DNA of 64,000 nt from contig CM028335.1 of assembly GCA_016647705.1 (NCBI GenBank), forward strand, positions 37,702,712 to 37,766,711, written 5' to 3'. This document shows positions 35,041-46,390 of this stretch, piece after piece (the first letter of the stretch is position 1; each line of letters begins with the position of its first letter). Position numbers and translations under genes: made by a program. Origin of the DNA: Eucommia ulmoides. Taxonomy: Eukaryota > Streptophyta > Magnoliopsida > Garryales > Eucommiaceae. The notes beneath the pieces are model-generated. The model saw only the letters and a list, made by a program, of their open reading frames with translations, searched no databases and was not told the DNA's origin.

Positions 35041-36564
35041 ATGCGGCGTAGTCAACGCATTGGTAAACAGAAAGAGGAGAAAGCTACTGCTATGGCCGGG
35101 GGACGTGAAAATGTTCCACAACCACCGGAGCCGCACGCACTTCAGCCTCTGGAGTAGGAGAGGCCACAACGAGTCCTTAGGGACTATTATTGGCCACTAA
35201 TGCTGGATAACTATTTAGGGATCCGGAGGCAGCCGATCTAGGCAAATAATTTTGAGTTGAAGCCCGCCTTAATTAACATGGTTCGGCAAAACCAGTATGG
35301 AAGGAATCTTTATGAAGACCCCAACGTCCACTTAGCAACCTTTCTCAAGATCTGTGACACTATCAAGATAAATAGAGCTGCCGAAGATGTCATACGGTTG
35401 AGGTTATTTTCGTTCTCTTTACGAGATAGAGCAAGGGGTTGGTTTCAGTCGATCCAATCGGGCAGCATTAATATTTGGGAGGACCTTTCACAAAGGTTCC
35501 TCACTAAGTTCTTTCCACCCTCGAAGACTTCTCAACTCCGAGGCGAGATTGCGCAGTTTTGCCAGAGAGACTTTGAGCCGTTGTTTGAGGCATGGGAGAG
35601 ATTCAAGAATCTATTAAGAAGGTGCCCCCAACACGGGTGTTAAGATTGGTTTCAAACCCAATTAAGACGGGTTGGATGGCCAGACTAGAATGATTGTTGA
35701 TACTGCCTCAGGGGGACCGTTGTTGTCCAAAACCCCTACCGAATCTAATGCACTATTGGAAGAAATGGCGGCTAACAATTATCAATGGCCGAATAAGAGG
35801 AACATGGGAAGATGGGTCTCTTCTATCCAAGAATCTAACCATATTGCAATGTTATCAGCCCAAGTGTCCAAGCTCTCGGATCAATTGGTCGCCATGTCTA
35901 CAAAAGGCACTTTGTCGAGTCAAGGGGAGCAAATTACAGCAAGTTGTTCTTAATCCAGATTGGATAATGAGTTCGAGGAATGCCATTTTCTAAACAATCG
36001 TGCCTATACTTTTAGGCCCGCTACCAACATTCCAACTCATTACAATCCTGGACTTCGCAACCATGAGAACTTCTCATATGCGAACAATCAGAACTCTTTA
36101 CGGCCATCTCCAGGATATGGAAATCAAGCTTCAGGATACCCAATGCAATCCAATCTTCAAATGCAACAACCACCAATGCATAATCCAAAGTCAAATTTAG
36201 ATGAAGTATTGGGTTCGTTTATGAAGAAAACTCAGACTATGATGCGTGAGACGCATAACCGGCTGAACAAACATAAAACACGGCTTGACTCAATCGATAC
36301 CACTTGTACAAACACCAATGCCACGATAAAGGCTTTAGAGACTCAAATCGCACAGCTTACTAGGTCCATCCAAGAGAAACAAAAGGGGAAGTTTCCAAGC
36401 AACACGGAAACCAACCCTAGGGAATGCAAGGCGATTAAGTTGAGGAGTGGAAGAGACGTGGAAGTGAGCAAGCCTATGGAAAATGAGCTAGGAGTGAGTC
36501 ATGAGTTTCATCATGATAAACCAAGAATAAGTGCGGAGGAGGAAGTTAAAGTAAAAAATCGATA
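35041..36564 (+). pseudogene. Element F gag (Athila type)
   Basis: ATG 35041 opens a basic N terminus (MRRSQRIGKQKEEK), then RVLRDYYWPLM and NNFELKPALINMV. Two in-frame stops lie near 35152 and 35238. The Retrotrans_gag core is LYEDPNVHLATFLKICD, LRLFSFSLRDRARGWFQSI, INIWEDLSQRFLTKFFPP and EAWERFKNLLRRCPQHG. A frameshift near 35643 moves it to frame 2: TRMIVDTASGG, EEMAANNYQWPN, a stop near 35951, a Gln/Asn/Pro-rich stretch, a coiled coil (about 36200-36380) and AIKLRSGRDVE. Capsid protein of the element. Confidence 0.9.
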
Positions 36565-37429
36565 AAAGAGAGGAGAAGCCGAGTGAAGACTTGAATGAGG
36601 ATAAGAACCAAGGGAAAGTCGAGGAGAGAAGAAGAGATGAAAGGTGATGCCAGGGCGAGTAACATTTTCAGAGAATCCACCGATTCTAGTAACCCCATTG
36701 CCATATCCTCAAAGATTCTAAAAGAGGAAGTTGGATGCCCAATTTGAAAAATTTCTTGAAATTTTTAAGAAAATCCACATCAACATTCCTTTTGCGGATG
36801 CATTGGAACAAATGACCAACTATGGCAAGTTCTTGAAGGACATTATGACAAAGAAAAGAAAGTTGGAGGAGTACGAAACGGTAAAGCTAACGGAGGAGTG
36901 TAGTGCAATACTATAAAGGAAGTTGCCTACCAAATTGAAGGATCCGGGTAGTTTCACAATTTCATGCACTATCGAAAAATCTCATTTTGATAAGGCTCTT
37001 TGTGATCTTGGGGCGAGTATTAATTTGATGCCTTCTTCCATTTATCGGAACTTAGGACTTGGGAGTGCAAAGCCGACAATGATCTCTCTTCAAATGGCGG
37101 ATCGTTCGTTAACTTATCCTAAAGGTATCATTAAGGATGTGCTAGTGAAGGTAGACAAATTCATATTTCCAGTGGATTTCGTTGTGCTTGAAATGGAAGA
37201 AGATAGAAAAATCCCGATCATCCTAGGAAGACCTTTCCTTGCCATGGGAAAGGCCTTGATTGATGTTCATAATGGAAATCTGACATTAAGAGTGAATGAT
37301 GAAGAGATAAAGTTCAACATTTTTAAAACTATAAACTTTTCGGATGAACCTCCCACTTGCAATCGAGTTGATGTTGTGGACTCTTGCGTAAGGGAGTTCT
37401 TTCTTACAATATGGAGGTGGATTCGTTAG
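36565..37429 (+). pseudogene. Element F aspartic protease
   Basis: Linker with QFEKFLEIFKKIHINIPFAD and ALEQMTNYGKFLKDI (36731-36916), one stop, then the protease: KALCDLGASINLMPSSIY with the active-site Asp (DLGAS in place of DTGAS, usual in Athila), ADRSLTYPKGIIKDVLVKV and PIILGRPFLAMGKALIDV. Past 37429 the frame is lost. It cleaves the gag-pol polyprotein in the living family. Confidence 0.9.
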
Positions 37430-37557
37430 AGCATACTCTCATAAATTCCTTATCTATGGGGGATCTCGGTGAGGAAGGCTCTACCACAGAACTTGATGTT
37501 GTAGACTACGTGCTCACTTTGGATGCTTAATCTAAAGACGTAGAAGATCCTATTCAT

Positions 37558-38760
37558 GTGGCAGAAATTGAAGAAGTTGAAAACTCTCCCGAGGAATCAA
37601 ATCCGCCTCACGGTGGATTATTACTCAAGCAATTGCCGGAACATCTTCGGTATACCTTTTTAGGAGAGAATTTGACTAATCCGGTTATAATTTCATCATC
37701 TTTGACGGAAGAAGAGGAGCATAAGTTGCTGAGAATCTTGAAGAGGCACCGATCCGCTTTTGCTTGGTCTATATCGGATATCAAATGAATTAGCCCTTCG
37801 GTTTGCATGCATAAGATTTTTATGAAGGATGCGTTCAAACCTTCCATTGAACATCAATGGCGGCTAAATCTGGCTATGAAAGAAGTGGTGAGAGCAGAAG
37901 TATTGAAGCTCTTGAATGCGGGAATTATATATGCTATATCCGATAGTGAGTGGGTTAACCCAGTGCAAGTGATGCCCAAGAAAGGAGGTATGATGGTGGT
38001 GAAGAATGATAAGGATGACCTTATTCCTACACGGACCATCATAGGATGGCGTGTGTGCATTGATTATAGAAGATTGAATAAGGCGATGAGGAAGGATCAT
38101 TTTCCTCTTCCTTTCATTGACCAGATGCTTGATCGATTAGCTGGATATGAGTACTATTGCTTTCTTTACGACTATTTAGGTTACAATCAAATAGCCATTG
38201 CATCGGAGGACCAAGAAAAGACTACTTTCACATGCCCGTATGGGACGTTTACTTATGGACGTATGTCGTTTGGCCTTTGCAATGCACCGACAACTTTTCA
38301 ATGGTGTATGATGGCAATATTTTCTAATATGGTGGAAGAGAAAATAGAAATCTTCATGGATGACTTCTCAGTCTTTGGGTCGTCTTTTGATCACTGTCTA
38401 TACAATTTGGAGCTTGTTCTTGACCGATGTGAGGAGAAGAATTTAATTCTTAATTGGGAGAAGTGCCACTTTATGGTTAAAGAGGGGATCGTCTTGGGTC
38501 ATCGAGTCTCTTCCAAGAGGCTTGAGGTGGACCGAGCAAAGATTGAAATGATTGAGAAGCTTCCGCCATTGATTAATGTGAAAGAAGTTCAAAGTTTCTT
38601 GGGACATGCCGGCTTTTACCGGTGCTTTATTAAGGACTTCTCGAAGACGGTGAATCCATTTTGTCACCTTCTTAAGAAGGATACTTCATTTGAATTCAAT
38701 GAGGCTTGCATGGAGGCTTTGAAGGCGATAAAGAAAAAGTTGATCACGACTCTAATAATG
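37558..38760 (+). pseudogene. Element F reverse transcriptase, catalytic Asp replaced
   Basis: Blocks in order: GGLLLKQLPEHLRYTFLGE, HRSAFAWSISDIK, a stop near 37785, then VCIDYRRLNKAMRKDHFPLP, TTFTCPYGTFTYGRMSFGLC, IEIFMDDFSVFGSSF and LGHRVSSKRLEVD. The FMDD box keeps both Asp. In motif A the family's F-L-D-G-Y reads F-L-Y-D-Y (FLYDYLGYNQIA), so the first catalytic Asp is Tyr. The enzyme would be dead even without the stop. Confidence 0.9.
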
Positions 38761-39180
38761 GTTGCTCCGGACTCGGAGATGCCATTTGAGATAATGTGCG
38801 ATGCGAGTGGCTATGCTGTTAGTGCGGTGTTAGGACAATGAAATGAGAAGATCTTTCGCTCAATCTATTATGCAAGTAAGACATTGAATGATACCCAGGA
38901 GAATTACACCACGACTGAGAAAGAAATGCTAGTGGTTGTCTTTCCTTGTGATAAGTTCCGGTCTTATATCATTGGGTCAAAAGTGATCGTCTACACGGAT
39001 CACACAGCTATCCGGTACTTATTTGTAGAGAAAAATGCCAAGCTGAGATTGATAAGGTGGATTCTTCTATTGCAAGAGTTTGATGTTGAAATAAAGGATA
39101 AAAAGGGGAGTGAGAACGTTGTTGCCGACCATTTGTCAAGGTTGATTCAAGAAAATGTTGGTGAGGAGTCTAGCATCACG
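38761..39180 (+). pseudogene. Element F RNase H
   Basis: PFEIMCDASGYAVSAVLGQ (catalytic Asp) ends at a stop at 38839. The same frame resumes with YYASKTLNDTQENYTTTEKE (Glu), VYTDHTAIRYLF (Asp) and EFDVEIKDKKGSENVVADHL (final Asp). The gypsy RNase H signature is complete but for the stop. Confidence 0.9.
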
Positions 39181-40549
39181 GAAGTGTTCCCTGACGAACA
39201 ACTATTTTCAGTTGAAAATGCACTTCCTTGGTATGCTGACATTGTGAACTATCTTGCATGTAAAGTGTTACCACCGGATTTAACTAGAGCCCAACGGAAG
39301 AAATTTCTTTTTGATGCAAAGTATTATTTGTGGGACGAGCCATTGCTATTCAAGAAATGTGCTGATCAGGTGATCCGGAGATGTGTTCCGGAGGAGGAAA
39401 TGGCTAGTAGTCTCTACCATTGCCATTCATCACCTTGTGGCGGCCATTTTGGTGTGACTCGGATAGCATTGAAAGTATTTCAATCAGGTTTGTACTGGCC
39501 TTCTTTGTTTAAATATTCGTATACGTTTGTAAAAACTTGTGATAGATGTCAAAGGGTGGGTAACATATCGAGAAGGCATGAATTGCCATTGACGTCTATT
39601 CTTGAGCTTGTGTGTGGGGCATTGATTTCATGGGGCCATTTCCGCCGTCATTTGGCAAGGAGTATATTCTATTAGCAGTAGATTATGTGTCTAAATGGGT
39701 CGAGGCCGTAGCAACACCTACCAATGATGCCAAAGTGGTTTTAAAGTTCCTTCAACAAAATGTCATGACACGGTTTGGGACACCTTGAGCCTTAATCAAT
39801 GATGAGGGAACCCATTTCTGTAACAAAATGCTTAGTGCTTTGTTTGCAAAGTATGGGGTTAGACACAAGTGGAACTACCATACCACCCACAGATAAATGG
39901 CCAAGCTAAAGTTTCAAACTGAGAAATCAAGCTAATTCTGGAGAAAACGGTTTATACTAATCGCAAGGATTGGGTGGTGAAGCTTGACGATGCTTTATAG
40001 GCGTATTGCACGGCTTTTAAGACACTGATTGGCATGTCGCCGTATCGATTGGTGTTTGGGAAAGCGTGTCATTTGCCCGTTGAATTGGAGCACCATGCAA
40101 TCTGGGCGATTAAGAAACTTAACTTTGACCTAAAAGCTTCTGGTGTGCAACGTCTCCTCCAATTGAATGAAATGGAGAAATTCCGGCACGAGGCTTCTGA
40201 GAATGCCAAGCTTTACAAAGATAAAACGAAGAGGTGGCATGATAAAATGATAGTCCGGAGGGAGTTCAGTCTGGGCCAACAAGTTCTATTGTTTAACTCA
40301 AGGCGGAGACTCTTTCCCGGAAAGTTGAAGTCCTGGTGGTCTGGACCGTTCCGGATCAAGCATATTTATCCATTTGGTGCTATCGAGTTAGAAGGCGAAG
40401 ACGGACGAACTTTTCGAGTCAACGGGGAGTGGATCAAGCACTCTTCAAGGATGAAGAGCGAGTTGTGGAGAACACCTTCCTCGTTGAAGGATAGAGCCGA
40501 AATTCATACACGTCTAGCTAGGGACGTAAAACCAAGCAACATCTTTTGA
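39181..40549 (+). pseudogene. Element F integrase
   Basis: The zinc-binding region YHCHSSPCGGHFGVTR...CDRCQRVGNIS (HHCC) ends in a frameshift near 39600. The core continues in another frame with [14 protein letters not shown] (first Asp), then INDEGTHFCNK (second Asp) after a stop. 39860-40020 is badly decayed, around the expected Glu. The C-terminal part 40034-40549 is open for 171 codons: [39 protein letters not shown] and [17 protein letters not shown]. It belongs to the Athila pol end. Confidence 0.9.
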
Positions 40550-40759
40550 TATGTCATCGAGGGTAACGAACATTCTTAACTTTTGTATAAATTACTTTTT
40601 GGAGATCGTATTGATCTCGGAATATTATTTTTTGTGGTGAATTGATGAGGCTAGATACTTAGGATTGATTTGCATGTTAAAAATCGTTTGAGGAACAAAG
40701 AGGAAGTAAGAGGTGTAGAGCAAAAATGTGAAAACCTGAACGAATCCAGCCAAAGTCCA

Positions 40760-41075
40760 CACTGGCGTAAATTCGCCTAGGCAGAAATAGGAAGAAAAAG
40801 TCTGAGTTTTTACACTGTCGTAACTTTGCCTAGGCAGAAAAACCACCGTCTAGGCGAAAAAAGGAAGAAAGACTGAGTTCTATACTGGCGTAAATTCGCC
40901 TAGGCGGAAAAATCACCGCCTAGGCGGATTAACAATAGAATCAAGGGTTTCACACTGGCATAAATTCGCCCAGGCAGAAAAACCACCGCCTAGGTGAATT
41001 AACATCAGAAGGTTTTTAAAAAGCAAAAGGCGCTACTTCGCCTAGGCGGAAAAACCTCCGCCTAGGCAAATTCAT
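40760..41075 (+). repeat. Internal palindrome array upstream of element F second ORF
   Basis: Five repeats of about 65-75 bp, most with a pair such as TTCGCCTAGGCGG...ACCGCCTAGGCG set about 15-20 bp apart. The motif is that of the LTR arrays, but this copy lies between integrase and the second ORF, not in an LTR. Confidence 0.88.
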
Positions 41076-41745
41076 TACAGCCCTATTTTAAAATCACAGC
41101 AGTCATCTTCGCAAACGGTACTTCTCTTCTAAAAGTTTCAAGAAACCTCTCAACTTCACCATCCCAAATCCTTTCCTCCCTTTAAAGATTCATCCTACAT
41201 TGCGAAAAAACTTGGATTTTCACCAAGAATCTTCATCCAAACGTTGGATTCCTCTTCCCATTTTTGAAAATCTAGGGTTCAACCGGTGAACAATGCGAAA
41301 TCGCCATCTTCAAGTGTTTTGATCAAAAATTTTCAACAAGTAAGTGTCAATGATCCTATTTTTCATTTAATTGTTGAAATATTTGCTTCATTTTCTCATT
41401 TATTTAAAAAATCATTGGATTTGGCTAGAACCCTAAACCCCTTTAAACCGTAGATAGCGTTCTTCATGCTATTAGGGATTTAGGAATGATTTTTGGTAAA
41501 CCCTATCATGTTTTTGTGTAGATACACAATATGAATCATTTATTTTAGGCTAAATTACGACAAAAATGTGATTTGGTTTTGGTTGGTAGGATATCTTGTG
41601 AAATTTGTATTGTTTGGTTTTGGTTGGCATATGTTTGATAAAAAAAAAAAAAAAGGGGGCATTGTGTGTTCACTGACAAGGGTTTGAATTGTGTGTTCTA
41701 TTGTTATTATTGTGGTTGGTGTTGTGATTGTGATTTATAGGCAAA
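41076..41745 (+). other. Spacer between pol and second ORF of element F
   Basis: No gene. CT-rich leader-like sequence (41110-41300) followed by AT-rich sequence. It may be an intron or leader of a transcript for the second ORF; 'ttttataggcaaaatggc' just before the ATG resembles a 3' splice site (…TTATAG). Confidence 0.35.
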
Positions 41746-42849
41746 ATGGCAAAGCGTCGGGTATCCAAGCAACCACGAACGGAATAACCTTCGGCTGCCT
41801 TAGATTACAACTCTCTCAAATTCGTCTCCAAGCAAGCCAAGGACCATTACAATAATCATGAAAGTAAGCATCTCGGTATTCGACAGAGGGGGTTCGAACC
41901 TTCGCATAAACTCCCTAAAGAATTCAGGACCGTCATTCAACATAGAAAATGGGAACAATTATGTGCTTCACCCCTACCAGGGGAGTTGGCCCTGGTACGC
42001 GAGTTCTATGCGAACATTACCGAGGCCACTGGATTTCAGACGAGGGTCCAGAACATCCCAATCCCTTTCAGTGCGGACCACTTCAACGAGTTGCTTGGAT
42101 TGACGGGGCTGGAAGCGTCCAGAGATTTATCCGATACTGCCAGACCAACAATGAGTGCGGTGATTCAAGCCTTGACAACAGGTAATTCCCAGTGGAAGAA
42201 CATATGGCAGGGTCAAGCAATCTTCAAGGCGCGGTTTCTAAAACTGATCCCCAAGATTTGGTATCAATTTATCTACGCCAATCTGCTCCCTACCTCCCTT
42301 GTGTCTGATGTTTCCAAGGAGCGAGTGTTTATGCTATATGGCATTGATAGAGGGATTCCCGTCAATGTTGGTTGGCATATTTACTCTTCAATAATTCATA
42401 CTGCCAAGACAACAAAGGGTGGCCTTCTTTTTTCCTCTTTCCTCACCGCTCTTTTTCTACGTGCCAGAGTTCGTGTCACGTCGACAAGCCCCTTTTCACC
42501 TATAAAGCTGCTCAATCTTTCAATGATTAACAGATTGTGGAAAGCCAGACCAGGTGAGGGAGAAGAGGGTCCTGAAGAGGAAGAATCCGGCCCTTCGGAG
42601 CCACCGATGCCCACAACCCACCGCGACCAACTCACCCAGATTTCACGAGATGTCCGTAGTCTCCAATCCGATATAAGCCAGCTCCAAGCTATTTTTTCTC
42701 GGATGGAGAGATACATGGATAACTACATTCAGCAACAAGATCAAAATCAACGGGTTTTATTTGAACACCTTGGAATCGACATGACACGTTATACGCCTGT
42801 GCCGCCTTCCGAGACTGATGAGCCACAACTACCATCTCCTTCCCAATAA
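41746..42849 (+). pseudogene. Element F second ORF (Athila ORF2, putative plant transposon protein domain)
   Basis: ATG 41746 (MAKRRVSKQPRTE), a stop at codon 14, then one open frame to 42849, 367 codons in all. Domain blocks: FVSKQAKDHYNNHESKHL, GELALVREFYANITEATGF, PIPFSADHFNELLGLTG, AIFKARFLKLIPKIWYQFI, LLPTSLVSDVSKERVFMLYG and IDRGIPVNVGWHIYSSII. The tail is acidic (GEGEEGPEEEESG), then a coiled coil (RDQLTQISRDVRSLQSDISQ). This is the ORF after pol of Athila elements. It has been called env-like, but no signal peptide or clear membrane anchor is visible here. Only the single early stop breaks it. Confidence 0.85.
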
Positions 42850-44519
42850 ACGGTAGGAGGTTAGACTTGTATGTCTTCTCTCCTAGGTATGTGTCTAACC
42901 CAGTTTTCCATACGTATATTTCTATTCTGCTATTGGGTTCGCTGCCTAGGCAGTGAGGACACTGCCTCGTTCAAGTTTGGCGGTATATGATATGCAAGCA
43001 TGTAGTTTTTGTTTTTTGGGGGGGGGATATGAATGATGGAATTTTTTTATGTAAATGGGACAAAATTCTTTTTGTGTACAATTTTTTGCTTATAATGGTA
43101 TTAATGTTAAATTTTTGTAAATTTTGAAATTCTTTTTGTTATGCATGTGTAATATTTAGTTATGCATGTGTAAGGATCATTAGCATAAGTAATATTAGTT
43201 TGTAGAATTAGAGTGGATATGTTAATTAATATAGTTGTACGTGCATGCTGAGTTTTTGAGTTCATCCGGACCATTTCCCGATGATGAAAATTACCCCCTA
43301 AATTTCATATTGAGGTCGGGGGTAATGTCATTCACGTGTGTTTTGTGTGCTTAGCATGTCGATTAGGTGAAAATTATTTTGACCCTAGATCACACGATCG
43401 CATAAACTCATTGTATGATTAGTTTAACGATTTGACGCCGATTATTTAGTAATAAGTTTATGACAGAAATGAGGAATTTAGAACTTGACTGGGGGAGGCT
43501 TGAGGCAAAATTATAGGTAAGGTAATTCTGGAGGCATGATATAGGCCTTCATTTTTATCGCTTGAACCGTTTGAAACTAACCTGAAAGGTTATTCCCTCG
43601 TTCTCCTGTCGAAGCCATAAAATTTTCACTTCTGAACTTGTTTCTATACTTTAACTAAGTAAATCTTTCAAAACCATTGTCGCAAAGAATAAAAGTGAAA
43701 ATTGAGTGAAAACAAGTAGCATTAGATTATGCTAACTTGAAGCGGGCAATTGGAGTTTCAGTTTAAATGTTTTTGGTTAAGTATAAGAGTATTCACTTGT
43801 TAATCCTTTAGTTGTATTTGTACACCCCAAAAATTATACAAAATTGAATAAGTTTGGGGAGGGAGGGGGGGAGGTGTGCTTTAAAAAAAAAAACCACTAT
43901 GTGAATATAGTGTTTAATTTCGGTTGTTGTGACAAGTGACTACAAGTTTACTTAATCTTGTTCAGGGTAATATCTTCAAAGATAGGGGGTTATAAGAGAG
44001 ATTTAGCGATAAGCGTTTGTACCTTGGGTATCATTAAAATTATAACGAGTTTCTATTTCTACGATACCCTTGGTCGTTCTCCAAAGCCAAACCAAGCCCT
44101 ATTGATCTCAGTGAATGTCCGAACCTACATTAGTGGATAGTTGAGCCCAATCAAGCATATGGCTTTCCTGAATGTTTTAACAAGTTTAAGTCATGACCTT
44201 ATTCATTGAATAATCCAATCCGGTGTTTGATTAGTTATACATCCGAGTTCTCACACACACACATTTCAATTGGATCTAAAATGATTTTAACTAATATTGA
44301 GTGTTGAAATTCTGGAACACCACGTGGTGTATGTTATTCCTTAACCAGATCTGATTATGGGTTGTTGAGGGAAGAATCGCATGGTTTCTTTGATTGAACT
44401 TAAATCTCACAGGTGTGTACTTCTTATTTGTTAATGATTACTTATTTTTAGTTTAGAATTTAGCTAATTAGTGTAGTTAGTGTTATTTAGCATTAGGGTG
44501 TTTTGCTCGAGGACTAGCA
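42850..44519 (+). other. Element F 3' untranslated region
   Basis: No gene. Includes a stray palindrome CTGCCTAGGCAG (42940-42951), a block shared with element G (43250-43420) and A- and G-rich runs. Confidence 0.6.
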
Positions 44520-44541
44520 AAATTCTAAGTTTGGGGGTATT
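44520..44541 (+). promoter_or_regulatory. Element F polypurine tract
   Basis: AAGTTTGGGGGTATT directly before TGATGGGTG. It follows GAGGACTAGCAAAATTC, conserved in element G. Confidence 0.8.
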
Positions 44542-46143
44542 TGATGGGTGTAAAATACATATCTAATTCTATACCAAATTTGCCAGTTTTTGAGTATTTT
44601 ATTAAAGTTTGAATATCTTTTTAGCTATTTTTATTAGTCAAGAGTAGGGACGTAAACAATCGGCAAACTGAGCGAAATGGTGAAAAAAAAGGGTAGCCAA
44701 AAAAAAAAAAAAAAAAAAGAGGTTTCAAAGAACAGGGTAAATCCGCCTAGGCGAAGTTTCCACTGCCTAGGCGAAAATCCGTCAGAAGGATGAAATTCTG
44801 AAATGTTGAAATCCGCCTAGGCGAAGTTTCCACCGCCTAGGCGGAAATCCATCAGAAAGTTGCAAGGGCTGAGATATTGAAGTCTGCCTAGGCGAAGTTT
44901 CCACCGCCTAGGCGAAATTCTGTCAGAATGTTGGACATGCTGAATTGCCGAAAGTGCTGAATTGCTAAAATCTACCTAGGCGAAGTTTCTACTGCCTACG
45001 GGGAAATCCATCAGAAAGAAAGAAAAGAAGAAGTTAGTCTTCTGCCTAGGCGAATAAACCATTGCCTAGGCGGAATTCTAACCGACTTAAACTCCACCTA
45101 GGCGAAAATTCTACCGCCTAGGCCCATTTCGCAGAACAGTCTAAAATATTTGTTTAGATATTTTTGAACCCCTAGACCTATTTATAACCCTTTCCCACGT
45201 CTAAAAAAGGTTGTTGATGAACCCTAACCCTAGTAGAGAGTTTTTAAACTATATTTTGAAGACCAAGAAAGAGATTCATCATTCAGACAAAGAAGAATCA
45301 TTTGTGGATCGATCATTAGCGACAGTGAATCGTTTCATTTTCAGATTTGATCGTTTCTCTCTTGTTTTTATCTTTGTAATTACTTTTTCATATCTAAGAA
45401 TGTTGAATCCTTTTTATTTTGTATGGCATATGGTTAAGATCTTGTAGTATTAGTTAAATGTTACTTAGGTGTAGTTGAAATCATGTAATTGTTAAGTTGA
45501 ATGAATTAATGTTCCTTTAATGTGTTGTTTGTCTAAATCCGATTGAGTTTACCATTATTCTTGATATTATGCTTGTATTGATAAACTGAGAATACGGGGT
45601 TTGACACTTAGGAGAGGTAACCCTGAATTCGGATTAGGGTAAATACAACGTGACGTTCTAACAACCCAGAAAGGTGTTAAAACGTATCCAATCCATGACG
45701 TTGGCTTAAGACTCACGCGACCTAGAGTTGTTAAGGCATTGAAGGGGACTTCTTCGTTGACATAAAGTCGTGTAATCCCCCGTCTTACACTCGGGAGAGG
45801 TAGCGGAGGAGTTATCGATACAGAGATTGTCGGAATAGATAAAAACCATTATAGCTAACTTAATGATGTCGATTATGCATTATGTGAAAGAAATCAATAC
45901 CTAAGTAATTAGTGTAATTAGAACTAACCTAATAGTTATCGTTTATCTTAGTATATTAAATAGAAAACAAACAAATTTTGATTAGTCGAGATAATATGAA
46001 ACTATTTAAATCACAATACTCAACCGAATTACACGTCATTCCCAGTGGAACGATATCCGATCTTACAAGATTCATTATATTAAAACTAGATCTCATATAC
46101 TTGCAAGTAGTCAATACCGTGAGGACGATGATGTTAATCCTCA
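44542..46143 (+). repeat. Element F LTR
   Basis: TGATGGGTGTAAAATAC...GTTAATCCTCA, 1602 bp, with the PPT on its left and a tRNA-Asp PBS on its right. Palindromes at 44743-45125; TATTTATAA at 45179-45187; conserved 'acggggtttgacac' block near 45593. Confidence 0.9.
44743..45125 (+). repeat. Palindrome array, element F LTR
   Basis: About a dozen CCGCCTAGGCG-like palindromes, mostly in pairs (ATCCGCCTAGGCGAAGTTTC then CACCGCCTAGGCGGAAATCC), the longest array in the window. Confidence 0.88.
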
Positions 46144-46157
46144 CGCGTATAAGTTTT

Positions 46158-46176
46158 TGGCGTCGTTGCCGGGGAT
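46158..46176 (+). promoter_or_regulatory. Second primer-binding site at the right end of element F
   Basis: TGGCGTCGTTGCCGGGGAT, one mismatch to the tRNA-Asp complement. It lies after the LTR; the element G gag begins six bases later on the other strand. Confidence 0.88.
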
Positions 46177-46182
46177 GCAAGG

Positions 46183-46390
46183 TCCTCCCAAGTATTAATG
46201 CTCCTCGGTTAGATCGACTGAAACCAATCCCTTGCTCTATCTCGTAAAGATAACGAAAATAACCTCAACCGTATGACATCTTCGGCAACTCCAATTATCT
46301 TAACAGTGTCACAGATCCTAAGAAAGGTTGCCAAGTGGACGTTGGGGTCTTCGTGAAGATTCTCGCCATACTGGTTTTGCTGAACACCGA
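46183..46390 (-). pseudogene. Element G gag, N-terminal fragment
   Basis: Minus-strand translation NQYGENLHEDPNVHLATFLR then CDTVKI and RLFSLSLRDRARDWFQSI, a stop, then SINTWEDL up to the element F border. It is close to element F gag. Upstream it joins the LTR directly (near 46391), so the PBS and leader of element G are deleted. Confidence 0.85.

Larger units (their letters stand above)
34884..46182 (+). mobile_element. Element F: Athila-type gypsy element with a single LTR and PBS at both ends
   Basis: Order: end of LTR/PBS (34880-34912), gag, protease, RT, RNase H, integrase, palindrome array, second ORF, PPT, LTR (44542-46143), PBS again (46158-46176). Host sequence on both sides is the minus-strand gag of element G. 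The two ends share about 40 bp (CGCGTAYAAGTTTTTRGCG...GGGATGCAAGG). There is no 5' LTR, and all genes carry stops. Confidence 0.85.

Noticed and set aside
34958-35200. 80-codon frame with a hydrophobic start
   Set aside because: Overlaps the element F gag start in another frame; no support.
41858-42185. Two overlapping frames at the start of element F ORF2
   Set aside because: Alternative frames of the ORF2 coding sequence; the frame from 41746 carries the family motifs.
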